From Bacteroidales bacterium (lineage in GTDB: Bacteria; Bacteroidota; Bacteroidia; Bacteroidales; WCHB1-69): a DNA stretch of 7,265 bases. The stretch covers positions 1 through 7,265 of the forward strand of contig JAEERB010000120.1 of assembly GCA_016285615.1 (NCBI GenBank), in the 5' to 3' direction. Under the pieces are notes generated by a model, which did no database searches, was not told the DNA's origin, and saw only the letters and a list, made by a program, of their open reading frames with translations. Positions 1 to 7,265 of the stretch are shown here, one piece after another. The translations under genes were made by a program, and so were the position numbers. Each line of letters opens with the position of its first letter. Positions within the stretch are counted from its first letter, which is position 1.

Positions 1-2133
1 AAAAAAATTATACTTCTGTTTGCAACCTTGATGCCGCTATTGTGCCTGGCGCAAGAGTTCACAAGCAATTTACCCATAGTGATGATCTACACCGACACCA
101 ATCCTTCGACGGGGAAACCCTACGTCATCCCCGATGAACCAAAGGTGCCTGGGCGAATGATAGTGTTGTGGCATACGGATGGCAGTCGCACCAGCATAGC
201 CGATGTAGACAGCTCGAAGTACATAAACTACAACGGCAAAATTGGCATTGAACGCCGCGGCGGAGGCTCCACTCAACAATATAGCAACAAGAAAAATTAT
301 GGCATAAAAACCATGAAGAATGATACGGAAGATCTTAATGTATCGCTTTTGGGAATGCCTAAAGAGCACTCTTGGTGCCTGCAGGGGAATGTTTATGAAC
401 CCGCCTTGATGCGCGATGTGCTGACCTACGACCTTTTTCGCGACATGGGGCATTACGCCTCACGTTGCGTCTATTGCGAAGTCTTTCTGAACGACGTTTA
501 TATCGGGCTCTACTTCCTGGCCGAGAAAATCAAAGTGGATGAAGATCGTGTGAACATCGTCAAACTGAAAGAGACCGATACTGATGAAAAGGCCATCTCG
601 GGCGGCCACTTGGTTGTGGCCGACCATCATCACGATGCCAATGAACCCTACCATTGGAAGCTGGCAGGCGGCAACTTCTATCACGAAAAACCTGAACCCG
701 AAGAAATTACGGCGGCACAACACCAGTCTATCGTTGATTACATGAATGGATTCAACACCGCTGCATCACAGCATAATGCTTCCATTGTTGACGGCTATCC
801 TTCCTATATCGACATCCCCTCGTTTGTCGATTATGTGATTATGGAAGAGTTTACGGGCAACGGCGACGGCTATCGTTATAGCACATTCTTGTACAAAGAG
901 CGTAATGGCAAACTGTATGCCGGTCCTGTTTGGGATCATAATATTAGCTACGGCCTGGTGTGGTTTTTGCGCACCGATATCACAAGCCGCGAACCTGAAA
1001 ATTGGCAATATAACCATCCTAATTTTACGGGCGACAAAGTGAAATTTTTTGGACAACTGTTTGAAGATTCGCTCTTCCACTCCCTATTGGTAAAACGCTG
1101 GAACGAGCTAATACAGCCAGGTCAAGTGCTTAATTACGAGTCGATAATGAATAGGATAGCGGGCTATGAAGCCTTGCTGGAAGAAGCGGCGCCACGCGAA
1201 ATCGAGAAGTGGAAAAATGAAAAGTACTACCATATCAAAGACCATTACAAGGATTTGGATTCGATGAAGGTATGGATAAAAAAACGTATCGATTGGATAT
1301 CAGCACAATGGCCCATGGATTCCAACGCACAAGAGGTGGAGACACCTCCATTGGTGATTTCCAAAATACATTACCACCCGCAGGATAAGAATGGTTACGA
1401 CCAGGATGACTTGGAATTCATCGGAATTACCAACAACAGCAATGAGCCAGTGGACCTGACGGGCATCTATTTTCCCGTGCTAGGTTTAAGTTACATATTT
1501 CCAATTAATTCGGTTCTGCCACCCCATAAGGAACTCTTTTTGGCTTCTAATGCCGAAGCCTTTGAAGATGTTTACGGCGTAGCGCCCTTCGGCGAATTTA
1601 CCCGCAATTTGTCCAATAAGAGCCAGCGCCTGGTGCTCGCCGACGCGTATGGCAACACCATCGACGAGGTAACTTATATGGACAAGTCGCCATGGCCCTC
1701 TGAAGCTGACGGTAACGGCTATTATCTGCGCTTGCGTAACTTGAATTCCGACAATACCTTAGGAGAAAATTGGGTCATCTCGAAACATTATCATTTGAGA
1801 TATGAGGAAGACACCACGCATTACGGTCCGTCGGACAAAATGCGCGAAGGCTTGGACACATTGGGCATCTCCGTTGACCCAACCTCCATCGCGTCGTACG
1901 ACAACGAGCACTTTATCCTCTATCCCAATCCCGCAACAGATGAGGTATCGATAGAAACTTCCGGAACATTAATCGACAAGGTGGTAATCTACAATTTGCA
2001 AGGGCAGTCAGTTGCTGTGAAGACGCCGTCAAACGGCCATTTTTCGGTGGCATCGCTCCCGCAAGGTCTCTATCTTGTGAAACTTTACAGCACCCGACAA
2101 TGTTTGGGCATAGTGAAGTTGGTGAAAAAATAA
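1..2133 (+). CDS. Exported CotH kinase family protein with lamin-tail domain and T9SS type A sorting domain (5' end cut)
   Basis: The frame is open from base 1 and the first codons already encode a signal peptide (KKIILLFATL...), so the true ATG most likely lies just outside the window; the TTG at 28 and ATG at 31 fall inside the hydrophobic core and are unlikely starts. Counting from base 1, predicted cleavage is LCLA|QE at residues 17/18. Residues about 20-440 are a CotH kinase domain: RRGGGS near 85, EKIK at 175-178 (likely nucleotide-binding Lys), NGD at 287-289 and GPVWDHN at 308-314. Asp289 and Asp312 are 23 residues apart, matching from memory the two essential Asp of Bacillus subtilis CotH (228 and 251). 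Residues about 449-580 form a lamin-tail (LTD) beta-sandwich, and about 638-710 a T9SS type A C-terminal domain opening with YPNPA. The family is an atypical kinase that phosphorylates spore-coat proteins in Firmicutes; the substrate in Bacteroidota is unknown to me. The sorting domain implies export across the outer membrane and surface attachment or release. Confidence 0.93.
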   Translation, partial: KKIILLFATLMPLLCLAQEFTSNLPIVMIYTDTNPSTGKPYVIPDEPKVPGRMIVLWHTDGSRTSIADVDSSKYINYNGKIGIERRGGGSTQQYSNKKNYGIKTMKNDTEDLNVSLLGMPKEHSWCLQGNVYEPALMRDVLTYDLFRDMGHYASRCVYCEVFLNDVYIGLYFLAEKIKVDEDRVNIVKLKETDTDEKAISGGHLVVADHHHDANEPYHWKLAGGNFYHEKPEPEEITAAQHQSIVDYMNGFNTAASQHNASIVDGYPSYIDIPSFVDYVIMEEFTGNGDGYRYSTFLYKERNGKLYAGPVWDHNISYGLVWFLRTDITSREPENWQYNHPNFTGDKVKFFGQLFEDSLFHSLLVKRWNELIQPGQVLNYESIMNRIAGYEALLEEAAPREIEKWKNEKYYHIKDHYKDLDSMKVWIKKRIDWISAQWPMDSNAQEVETPPLVISKIHYHPQDKNGYDQDDLEFIGITNNSNEPVDLTGIYFPVLGLSYIFPINSVLPPHKELFLASNAEAFEDVYGVAPFGEFTRNLSNKSQRLVLADAYGNTIDEVTYMDKSPWPSEADGNGYYLRLRNLNSDNTLGENWVISKHYHLRYEEDTTHYGPSDKMREGLDTLGISVDPTSIASYDNEHFILYPNPATDEVSIETSGTLIDKVVIYNLQGQSVAVKTPSNGHFSVASLPQGLYLVKLYSTRQCLGIVKLVKK

Positions 2134-2160
2134 AAATAGCCCTTGTTTTCCGAATAATAT

Positions 2161-2193
2161 TTTCTCTTCATTCCATTTTTTGCCGTAACTTTG
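2161..2193 (+). promoter_or_regulatory. Bacteroidota-type -33/-7 promoter for the M23-phosphatase-mfd unit
   Basis: TAACTTTG at 2186-2193 is an exact match to the Bacteroidota primary-sigma -7 consensus TAnnTTTG. A TTTC at 2161-2164, one base off the -33 TTTG, sits 21 bases upstream, within the usual spacing. It lies in the only sizeable intergenic gap of the window, which is also A/T-rich upstream of the -7 box. The predicted transcription start (about 2197-2200) falls almost on the ATG at 2201, so the mRNA would be leaderless or nearly so if that ATG is used. The rest of the gap (2134-2160) shows no other site I can support, and no clear terminator for the CotH gene. Confidence 0.7.
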
Positions 2194-2200
2194 CCATCGT

Positions 2201-3112
2201 ATGACGAAGAAGGATATCAAACTTTCGGGAATGTCCTTTTTCATAGGACTGACAATGCTTCTTGCGCTCGCTCAGGCGGTTGCGCAACCCGAATCTATTG
2301 CCCTCGATTACGACAGAGGCACTTCTATTGGCGAATGTCAATACGCTACCGCTCCCGAAATCGACCGAACACCCTCCATTGCCCTCTACAACGGCCAATG
2401 GAATACTGAAGTTGTAGCCCCCGAAAACCTGACCATCCCCTTCTACAACCAACAGCTGAAAATCATCGTTTCGCAACCTGAATCAACCTTTTTCTTTCCC
2501 TGCTGGGGAACCATCACCAACGACTTTGGCAAAAAAGGCAAGAAGTTGCATTACGGCATCGATGTCCAACTCAACGACCATGCTCCCGTCATTGCCAGTT
2601 TTGATGGCATGGTACGATTGGTCAAACAATTTGAACAATACGGTAAAACAGTGATTATCAGGCATTACAACGGTTTGGAAACCATCTATAGCCACCTCAG
2701 CGAGGTCGTCGTCTGTCCCAACCAGCCCGTCCAAGCCGGCTCGGTCATCGGCACAGGAGGCCAAGGTGAGAACGGCACTATGCACTTCGAAACACGCTTC
2801 ATGTACCAGCCTTTCAACCCGCTGCTGTTCATCGATAAAGATAGCCACAAACTGCTGGGCGACACGCTGACACTCACCCCCGAAAACATGGTGTCTGTAA
2901 CAACTCCTGCCGGTGTTTCTAATCCTACACCAAAACCTGCGAATAATACGGCCACCACAACTTCCGATGGCACTTATCATATTGTTAAACAAGGTGATAC
3001 ACTGTATAAGATCTCGCGAATGTACAATGTTTCCGTTGAAAAAATACTGCAACTGAACCACCTGCGCGAAACAGATGTCATCAGCATAGGACAAAAAATC
3101 AGAATAAAATAG
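2201..3112 (+). CDS. M23 (LytM) peptidase-like protein with C-terminal LysM; altered HxH motif
   Basis: The 303-residue product starts with a signal peptide (two Lys near the N-terminus, hydrophobic 11-24, likely cleavage AVA|Q at 28/29). Residues about 95-212 are an M23/LytM domain: NDFG at 107-110, HYGID giving the zinc pair His117 and Asp121, NGLETIYSHLS with His165, and MHFETRF with the third zinc ligand His195. In active members the last motif reads HLHFE; here it reads TMHFE, so the first His is Thr193, and the preceding glycine loop looks shorter than in the usual Bacteroidota form. A Thr/Pro/Asn-rich linker (about 233-257) leads to a LysM (258-302, YHIVKQGDTLYKIS), which binds peptidoglycan. 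It should act in the periplasm, either as a D,D-endopeptidase or, given the lost His, as a non-catalytic LytM factor that controls amidases, as EnvC and NlpD do. ATG 2201 gives the charged signal-peptide N-terminus; ATG 2231 is the alternative. Confidence 0.92.
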   Translation: MTKKDIKLSGMSFFIGLTMLLALAQAVAQPESIALDYDRGTSIGECQYATAPEIDRTPSIALYNGQWNTEVVAPENLTIPFYNQQLKIIVSQPESTFFFPCWGTITNDFGKKGKKLHYGIDVQLNDHAPVIASFDGMVRLVKQFEQYGKTVIIRHYNGLETIYSHLSEVVVCPNQPVQAGSVIGTGGQGENGTMHFETRFMYQPFNPLLFIDKDSHKLLGDTLTLTPENMVSVTTPAGVSNPTPKPANNTATTTSDGTYHIVKQGDTLYKISRMYNVSVEKILQLNHLRETDVISIGQKIRIK

Positions 3113-3114
3113 TT

Positions 3115-4560
3115 ATGACACTAACATCGCTAAAACGAATCTGCTGGGCCATACTCCTTGCTTTTTGGTCATTGACCATCACTGCCCAGAACGAAATCAA
3201 GAATTTCATCCTGATGGTTCCCGACGGCACCTCCACCGCCATGCTTTCCGTGGCCCGTTGGTACCAGCAATACATGGACTCCACACAGAGCTCGCTCAAC
3301 ATCGACCCCTACATCTGCGGACTGGTGACCACTTTCTGCTCCGACGCCCCTATCGGCGACTCGGCGCCCACCACCTCCTGCTACGTCACGGGACAGCCGT
3401 CGCAGAAAGGCTATATCGCCACCTATCCCCCTAAAACCGACAACGACCTGGTACCGATAGATGCCACCCGCGCCTACCAGCCGCTGGTCACCCTGTTTGA
3501 AGCGGCTAAAATACTGAACAACAAAGCTGTAGGACTTGTTGTCACTTGCGAGTTTCCTCATGCCACCCCCGCCGACTGCATGGCTCACACCTACAACCGC
3601 GCCCAAATGAAGAATATCGCCAAACAAATGGTTCACAATCAGGTGGATGTGATAATGGGCGGCGGCGTATCGTACTTGACTCCCGAACTTATTAATGTCC
3701 TAAAAGACAAGCAATACGATGTTATTTTGAATGACCTGGATGCCTTCAAACGCAGCCAGTCACCCCGCACTTGGGCGCTTTTTGGTGACAAGGACATGCC
3801 TTACGACATTGACCGCGACCCATCATTGATGCCCTCGCTGGCCGAAATGACGCACAAAGCACTAGAGCTTCTACAACAAAATGAGAACGGCTTCTTCCTG
3901 CTGGTGGAAGGCAGTAAAGTGGACTTTGCAGGACACAAGAACGAGGCCGTGCGCCACATCACCGACTTCATCGCTTTCGATCAGGCTGTAAAAGAGGCAG
4001 TTGACTTCGCCAAAAAAGACGGCCACACCCTCGTCATCATGGTGCCCGACCACGGCAACGGAGGTATTAACCTTGGCAATAACAACTCCGACAAAAACTA
4101 TGCAAAGCTCAGTTTGAAACAACTTTACAACAATGTTGGCGATAAAGAATACATCGGCTACACCACCAAAGGACACACAGGCGAGGATGTCTTCTTGGGC
4201 TGCTATCACCCCAACAAAGAACAGCCGTCGGGCGTAATCACCAACGTGGAACTATACAACTATCTATGCAACCAACTCAATATGAAGGGGGTAACTCCTT
4301 CTCTGACGGAAAAAATCTTCGCCAAACATCAAGAGGTGTTCCACGATATGCCCTACACCATTGAGCCTCGCGAAGATAAAACCGCCCTGCTGACAGTCAA
4401 ATATAAAGGCAAAACACTCACCGCTGAAAGTTACACTAACTATGTGACTATCAGTCAAAAGAAGAAAAAAGAAGTGATAGAACTCTCCTCCATCATCGTT
4501 TATATGGATGTGAACAACACCTTCTATCTACCCAAAGACTTACGAAAACTGCTGGAATAG
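3115..4560 (+). CDS. Exported alkaline phosphatase, PhoA family
   Basis: The 481-residue protein hydrolyses phosphate monoesters, releasing inorganic phosphate in the periplasm. A signal peptide covers residues 1-24 (KR, then a Trp/Leu-rich core, TITA|QN). All expected active-site residues can be matched to Escherichia coli PhoA: Asp37 (metal, VPDG), the nucleophile Ser83 in GDSAPTTS, Thr151 and Arg162 (phosphate binding), Glu265, Asp270 and His274 in VEGSKVDFAGH, Asp312-His313 in VPDHG, and His354 in GHTG. Two second-shell positions differ: His149 stands at E. coli Asp153, a common variant in the family, and Phe271 at Lys328. After about residue 405 a tail of some 75 residues contains a basic run (KKKKK near 449-453) and no T9SS sorting domain, so the protein is probably periplasmic. 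The start lies 2 bases after the M23 stop without a Shine-Dalgarno, implying co-transcription. I see no Pho-box-like site, so phosphate control is not evident. Confidence 0.94.
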   Translation: MTLTSLKRICWAILLAFWSLTITAQNEIKNFILMVPDGTSTAMLSVARWYQQYMDSTQSSLNIDPYICGLVTTFCSDAPIGDSAPTTSCYVTGQPSQKGYIATYPPKTDNDLVPIDATRAYQPLVTLFEAAKILNNKAVGLVVTCEFPHATPADCMAHTYNRAQMKNIAKQMVHNQVDVIMGGGVSYLTPELINVLKDKQYDVILNDLDAFKRSQSPRTWALFGDKDMPYDIDRDPSLMPSLAEMTHKALELLQQNENGFFLLVEGSKVDFAGHKNEAVRHITDFIAFDQAVKEAVDFAKKDGHTLVIMVPDHGNGGINLGNNNSDKNYAKLSLKQLYNNVGDKEYIGYTTKGHTGEDVFLGCYHPNKEQPSGVITNVELYNYLCNQLNMKGVTPSLTEKIFAKHQEVFHDMPYTIEPREDKTALLTVKYKGKTLTAESYTNYVTISQKKKKEVIELSSIIVYMDVNNTFYLPKDLRKLLE

Positions 4561-4563
4561 AAC

Positions 4564-7265
4564 ATGATAACATACGGGGAATTGATCGGGCTTTTTTGTC
4601 CCGAAGAGAAAGAGAAAATAAAACAACTTATCGATACCTCTGCTGGCATTAAGCGACTTTCACTAAGCGGCTTGGCCGGCTCTTCGCTGTCGCTGTTGGC
4701 CGCTCCACTTATAACCGATTTCAAACGCCACCATCTCTTCATTCTCCCCGACCGCGAGTCAGCAGCTTTTCTTTACCACGACTTGGAAAAACTACTCGGC
4801 GACCACGATAAAGAACTGGTCGACAAGCGAGTACACTACTTCCCGTCATCCTACCGCCGTACCCACAAAACCGACGAGACCGACAACGCCAACATCAAGC
4901 TGCGCTCCGAGATTATCAACAAATTGGTGACTCGCGACGACAAGTTTGTCATCATCAGCTATCCCGACGCCCTATCAGAAAAGCTGGTGTCATCGCGTTA
5001 CCTCAAGACTAACTCGTTCAATATCAAACTTGGAGAAACACTGCCCATCGACATTTTTCTTGAATTTCTTTACGCTTACCAATACCAACAAGAAGACTTC
5101 GTCTTCGAGCCGGGGCAATTTGCCTGGCGTGGCGGTATCTTTGATGTCTTCTCCTTCTCCGAAGAATATCCCTTCCGCATAGAACTGGAAGGCGACAAAG
5201 TGGCCTCTATCCGCCTCTTTGACACCACCACCCAGTTATCGGTCAAAGAGATTGACAATCTGCACATTATGCCAGCTACCTCATCGGGCACGATGGTAGA
5301 AGAACAGGTCTCCTTTTTTGATTTTCTGGACGACAGCACCCTCTTCTGGATTAGAGACATTGCCGATGTGAAAAGCCAGTTGGACAATATCTTCGCCAAA
5401 GTGGAAAAAGAGAAAGCGGAAACCGAATCCACCATAGAGCAACTTCCTGCTGAAGAGACATTTATACAAGGTAAGGATTTCCTTTCGGGCATCACGGGAC
5501 ACACGCTCATAGAGCTGGAAGCCACCACACTTGACCATTACGACCTGTCGCTCGACTTCGGCATCAAGCAGCAAAACCATTTTGGCAAGAGCTTTGACAT
5601 GCTATTGGCGGAATGGATTGACCATACGGAGCACGGCTGCCGCAATGTTTTCCTCTCCGAAAACCCACAGCAACATCAGCGTATCAAGGAAATCATCTCT
5701 GACCTGCTCGACAAATACAACCGCCAACATATTGGCAGTTACACACCAGAACAACTCTATACACCTGGCGAATGCCTACTGCACGAGGGGTTTAACGACT
5801 TAAACGGTCACTTGTGCGTCTATACCGACCACCAGTTCTTTGAGAAATACCACCGCTTTGCCATCCGCGACCGCTACAAGAAAAGCGAAGCCTTCACCCT
5901 TAAGGAGATCTATGACCTGCAGCCCGGCGACTATGTGGTTCACATCGACCACGGCATTGGCATCTACCAAGGCTTGGAAAAAGTGACCGTCAACGGCAAG
6001 GAGATGGAAGCCATCAAACTGACATACAAAGACGGTGATATTCTGTACATTAGCATCCACTCGTTACACAAAATAACCAAATATGTAGGCAAGGAAGGCA
6101 CCGCACCTACGCTACACCGCATCGGCTCGGGCACATGGGAACGCGTCAAGGAGCGCACCAAACGGCGTGTCAAGGAACTGGCGGTGGATCTCATCAAACT
6201 GTACGCCCAACGCAAAGCGCAAAAGGGCTTCGCATTCTCACCCGACAACTACCTGCAGACCGAGTTAGAGGCGTCGTTTATCTACGAAGACACCCCCGAC
6301 CAGCTCAAATCCTCCAACGAGGTGAAAGCCGACATGGAGTCCGACTGCCCCATGGACCGCCTCATCTGCGGCGATGTCGGCTTCGGCAAGACTGAAATCG
6401 CTATCCGCGCCGCCTTCAAGGCCGTATGCGACAACAAACAGGTGGCTGTGCTCGTACCTACCACCGTACTGGCCTTGCAGCATTTCAACACCTTCCAGGA
6501 ACGACTTGCCGGCATGCCTTGCAGCATCGACTATATCAACCGCTTCAAGACTTCCAAACAGATTAAAGAGAGCTTGCAAAGACTCAAAGATGGCAAAATC
6601 GACATCATCATCGGCACCCACAGATTGCTAAGTAAAGATGTGGTTTTCAAAGATTTGGGCTTGCTTATTATAGATGAAGAGCAGAAATTTGGCGTAGCAG
6701 CCAAAGAGAAACTGCGCGAGATGAAAGTCAATGTGGATACGCTTACCATGTCGGCTACACCCATCCCGCGCACGCTGCAATTCTCGCTCATGGGTGCCCG
6801 CGACATCTCCGTCATCACCACGCCGCCACCCAACCGCTACCCCATCCAAACCGAGATACACGTCTTCAATGAAGAACTCATCCGCGATGCCGTTTCCTAC
6901 GAAATCAGTCGCGGCGGCCAAGTGTTTGTCGTTCACAACAAAGTTCAGAATATCAACGAAGTAGCAGGCCTCATCCAGCGACTGGTGCCCGATGCGCGCA
7001 TTGCCGTCGGCCACGGGCAGATGGATGGCGACAAACTGGAAAAGATCATGCTGGGCTTCATCCACGGCGACTATGACGTGCTGGTAGCCACCACTATCGT
7101 CGAGTCAGGGCTCGATATCACCAACGCCAACACGATGATTATCAACGATGCCCAGAACTTCGCCCTCAATGTGCTGCACCAACTGCGCGGCCGCGTGGGC
7201 CGAAACAACAAGAAAGCCTTCTGCTACATGCTGATACGCTCATGGGAAGAGCTGAACGAAACCGC
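4564..7265 (+). CDS. mfd: Transcription-repair coupling factor Mfd (3' end cut)
   Basis: Mfd is a cytoplasmic ATP-driven DNA translocase that pushes stalled RNA polymerase off DNA and recruits UvrA for nucleotide excision repair. The window holds 900 complete codons of a protein usually about 1,100-1,150 residues long. The UvrB-like N-terminal module (about 1-250) has a degenerate P-loop (GLAGSSLS, 36-43), as expected for Mfd, and a WRGGIFDVF segment near 184. The RNA-polymerase-interacting CarD-like domain is at about 446-508 (PGDYVVHIDHGIGIY). Helicase motifs follow: Walker A GDVGFGKT at 603-610, DEEQ at 704-707, SATPIPRTL from 730, VESGLDI near 848, and QLRGRVGR at 873-880. The C-terminal TRG and D7 domains lie beyond the right edge. 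ATG 4564 is one codon after the in-frame phosphatase stop, so no earlier start is possible; a weak GGA at 4554-4556 may serve as a ribosome site. Translation is probably coupled to the phosphatase gene. Confidence 0.97.
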   Translation, partial: MITYGELIGLFCPEEKEKIKQLIDTSAGIKRLSLSGLAGSSLSLLAAPLITDFKRHHLFILPDRESAAFLYHDLEKLLGDHDKELVDKRVHYFPSSYRRTHKTDETDNANIKLRSEIINKLVTRDDKFVIISYPDALSEKLVSSRYLKTNSFNIKLGETLPIDIFLEFLYAYQYQQEDFVFEPGQFAWRGGIFDVFSFSEEYPFRIELEGDKVASIRLFDTTTQLSVKEIDNLHIMPATSSGTMVEEQVSFFDFLDDSTLFWIRDIADVKSQLDNIFAKVEKEKAETESTIEQLPAEETFIQGKDFLSGITGHTLIELEATTLDHYDLSLDFGIKQQNHFGKSFDMLLAEWIDHTEHGCRNVFLSENPQQHQRIKEIISDLLDKYNRQHIGSYTPEQLYTPGECLLHEGFNDLNGHLCVYTDHQFFEKYHRFAIRDRYKKSEAFTLKEIYDLQPGDYVVHIDHGIGIYQGLEKVTVNGKEMEAIKLTYKDGDILYISIHSLHKITKYVGKEGTAPTLHRIGSGTWERVKERTKRRVKELAVDLIKLYAQRKAQKGFAFSPDNYLQTELEASFIYEDTPDQLKSSNEVKADMESDCPMDRLICGDVGFGKTEIAIRAAFKAVCDNKQVAVLVPTTVLALQHFNTFQERLAGMPCSIDYINRFKTSKQIKESLQRLKDGKIDIIIGTHRLLSKDVVFKDLGLLIIDEEQKFGVAAKEKLREMKVNVDTLTMSATPIPRTLQFSLMGARDISVITTPPPNRYPIQTEIHVFNEELIRDAVSYEISRGGQVFVVHNKVQNINEVAGLIQRLVPDARIAVGHGQMDGDKLEKIMLGFIHGDYDVLVATTIVESGLDITNANTMIINDAQNFALNVLHQLRGRVGRNNKKAFCYMLIRSWEELNET

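Larger units (their letters stand above)
2201..7265 (+). other. Likely three-gene operon: M23/LysM - alkaline phosphatase - mfd
   Basis: The three genes share a strand, with gaps of only 2 bases (3113-3114) and 3 bases (4561-4563), leaving no room for separate promoters or terminators between them. The only recognisable promoter is the one ending at 2193. Internal promoters inside the phosphatase coding region cannot be excluded by eye. The unit continues past the right edge, so later members are unknown. Confidence 0.8.

Noticed and set aside
28..33. TTG at 28 or ATG at 31 as the start of the CotH gene
   Set aside because: Both lie inside the signal-peptide hydrophobic core; the frame is open to base 1 and begins with Lys-Lys, so the real start is most likely just upstream of the window.
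34..54. Lipobox (lipoprotein signal) at PLLC in the CotH signal peptide
   Set aside because: Leu directly before the Cys does not fit the Gly/Ala/Ser expected there, and a standard LCLA|Q cleavage site follows.
2134..2185. Terminator hairpin after the CotH gene
   Set aside because: Only a short, imperfect A/T palindrome around AATATT is visible, without a GC-rich stem; T-rich stretches here are better explained by the promoter.
2483..3094. 203-codon open frame on the minus strand
   Set aside because: It lies opposite the M23/LysM gene, whose motifs are clear, and its translation (Cys/Phe/Val-rich) shows no recognisable domain; it is a shadow frame.
3169..3636. 155-codon minus-strand open frame opposite the phosphatase
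   Set aside because: It has low-complexity Gly/Val-rich content and lies fully opposite the conserved nucleophile and metal-site region of the phosphatase.
4669..4692. Broken Walker A in the N-terminal part of Mfd as a sign of gene decay
   Set aside because: The UvrB-like module of Mfd normally lacks a working P-loop; the functional Walker A is the later one at residues 603-610.
6628..7065. 145-codon minus-strand open frame opposite mfd
   Set aside because: It overlaps the conserved Mfd helicase motifs and has no recognisable domain.
1..7265. Mobile element, CRISPR array, tRNA or phage signal
   Set aside because: No direct or inverted repeats, transposase, integrase or RNA gene could be recognised on either strand.

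Overview
The window comes from a Bacteroidota genome, most likely Bacteroidales. The first gene ends in a type IX secretion (T9SS) type A sorting domain. The one clear promoter has the Bacteroidota -33/-7 form (TAnnTTTG). Good Shine-Dalgarno sequences are missing in front of the genes. All three exported proteins have Ala|Gln at the predicted signal-peptidase site, as is typical of this phylum. I cannot name a genus.

Layout: every gene is on the + strand and coding density is very high. Positions 1-2133 hold a nearly complete CotH-kinase-family protein with a lamin-tail domain and a T9SS sorting domain; only its start lies outside the window. A 67-base gap (2134-2200) carries a promoter. After it come three genes almost touching each other: an M23 (LytM) peptidase-like protein with a C-terminal LysM (2201-3112), an exported alkaline phosphatase of the PhoA family (3115-4560), and the transcription-repair coupling factor Mfd (4564 to the right edge, where it is cut inside the helicase core, just after motif VI). 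The gaps between them are 2 and 3 bases, so they very probably form one transcription unit.

How the genes may work together: the M23/LysM protein and the phosphatase act in the envelope, while Mfd acts in the cytoplasm at stalled RNA polymerase. The grouping therefore looks more like shared expression than a single pathway. The M23 protein has lost the first His of its HxH motif and may be a degenerate LytM factor rather than an active endopeptidase. An exported kinase-like protein (CotH) next to an exported phosphatase is suggestive, but a functional link is only inference. I saw no tRNA or rRNA genes, CRISPR arrays, insertion sequences, attachment sites or convincing terminators. I see no strong evidence for a wholly new system; the altered M23 protein and the unusual operon are the points most worth following.
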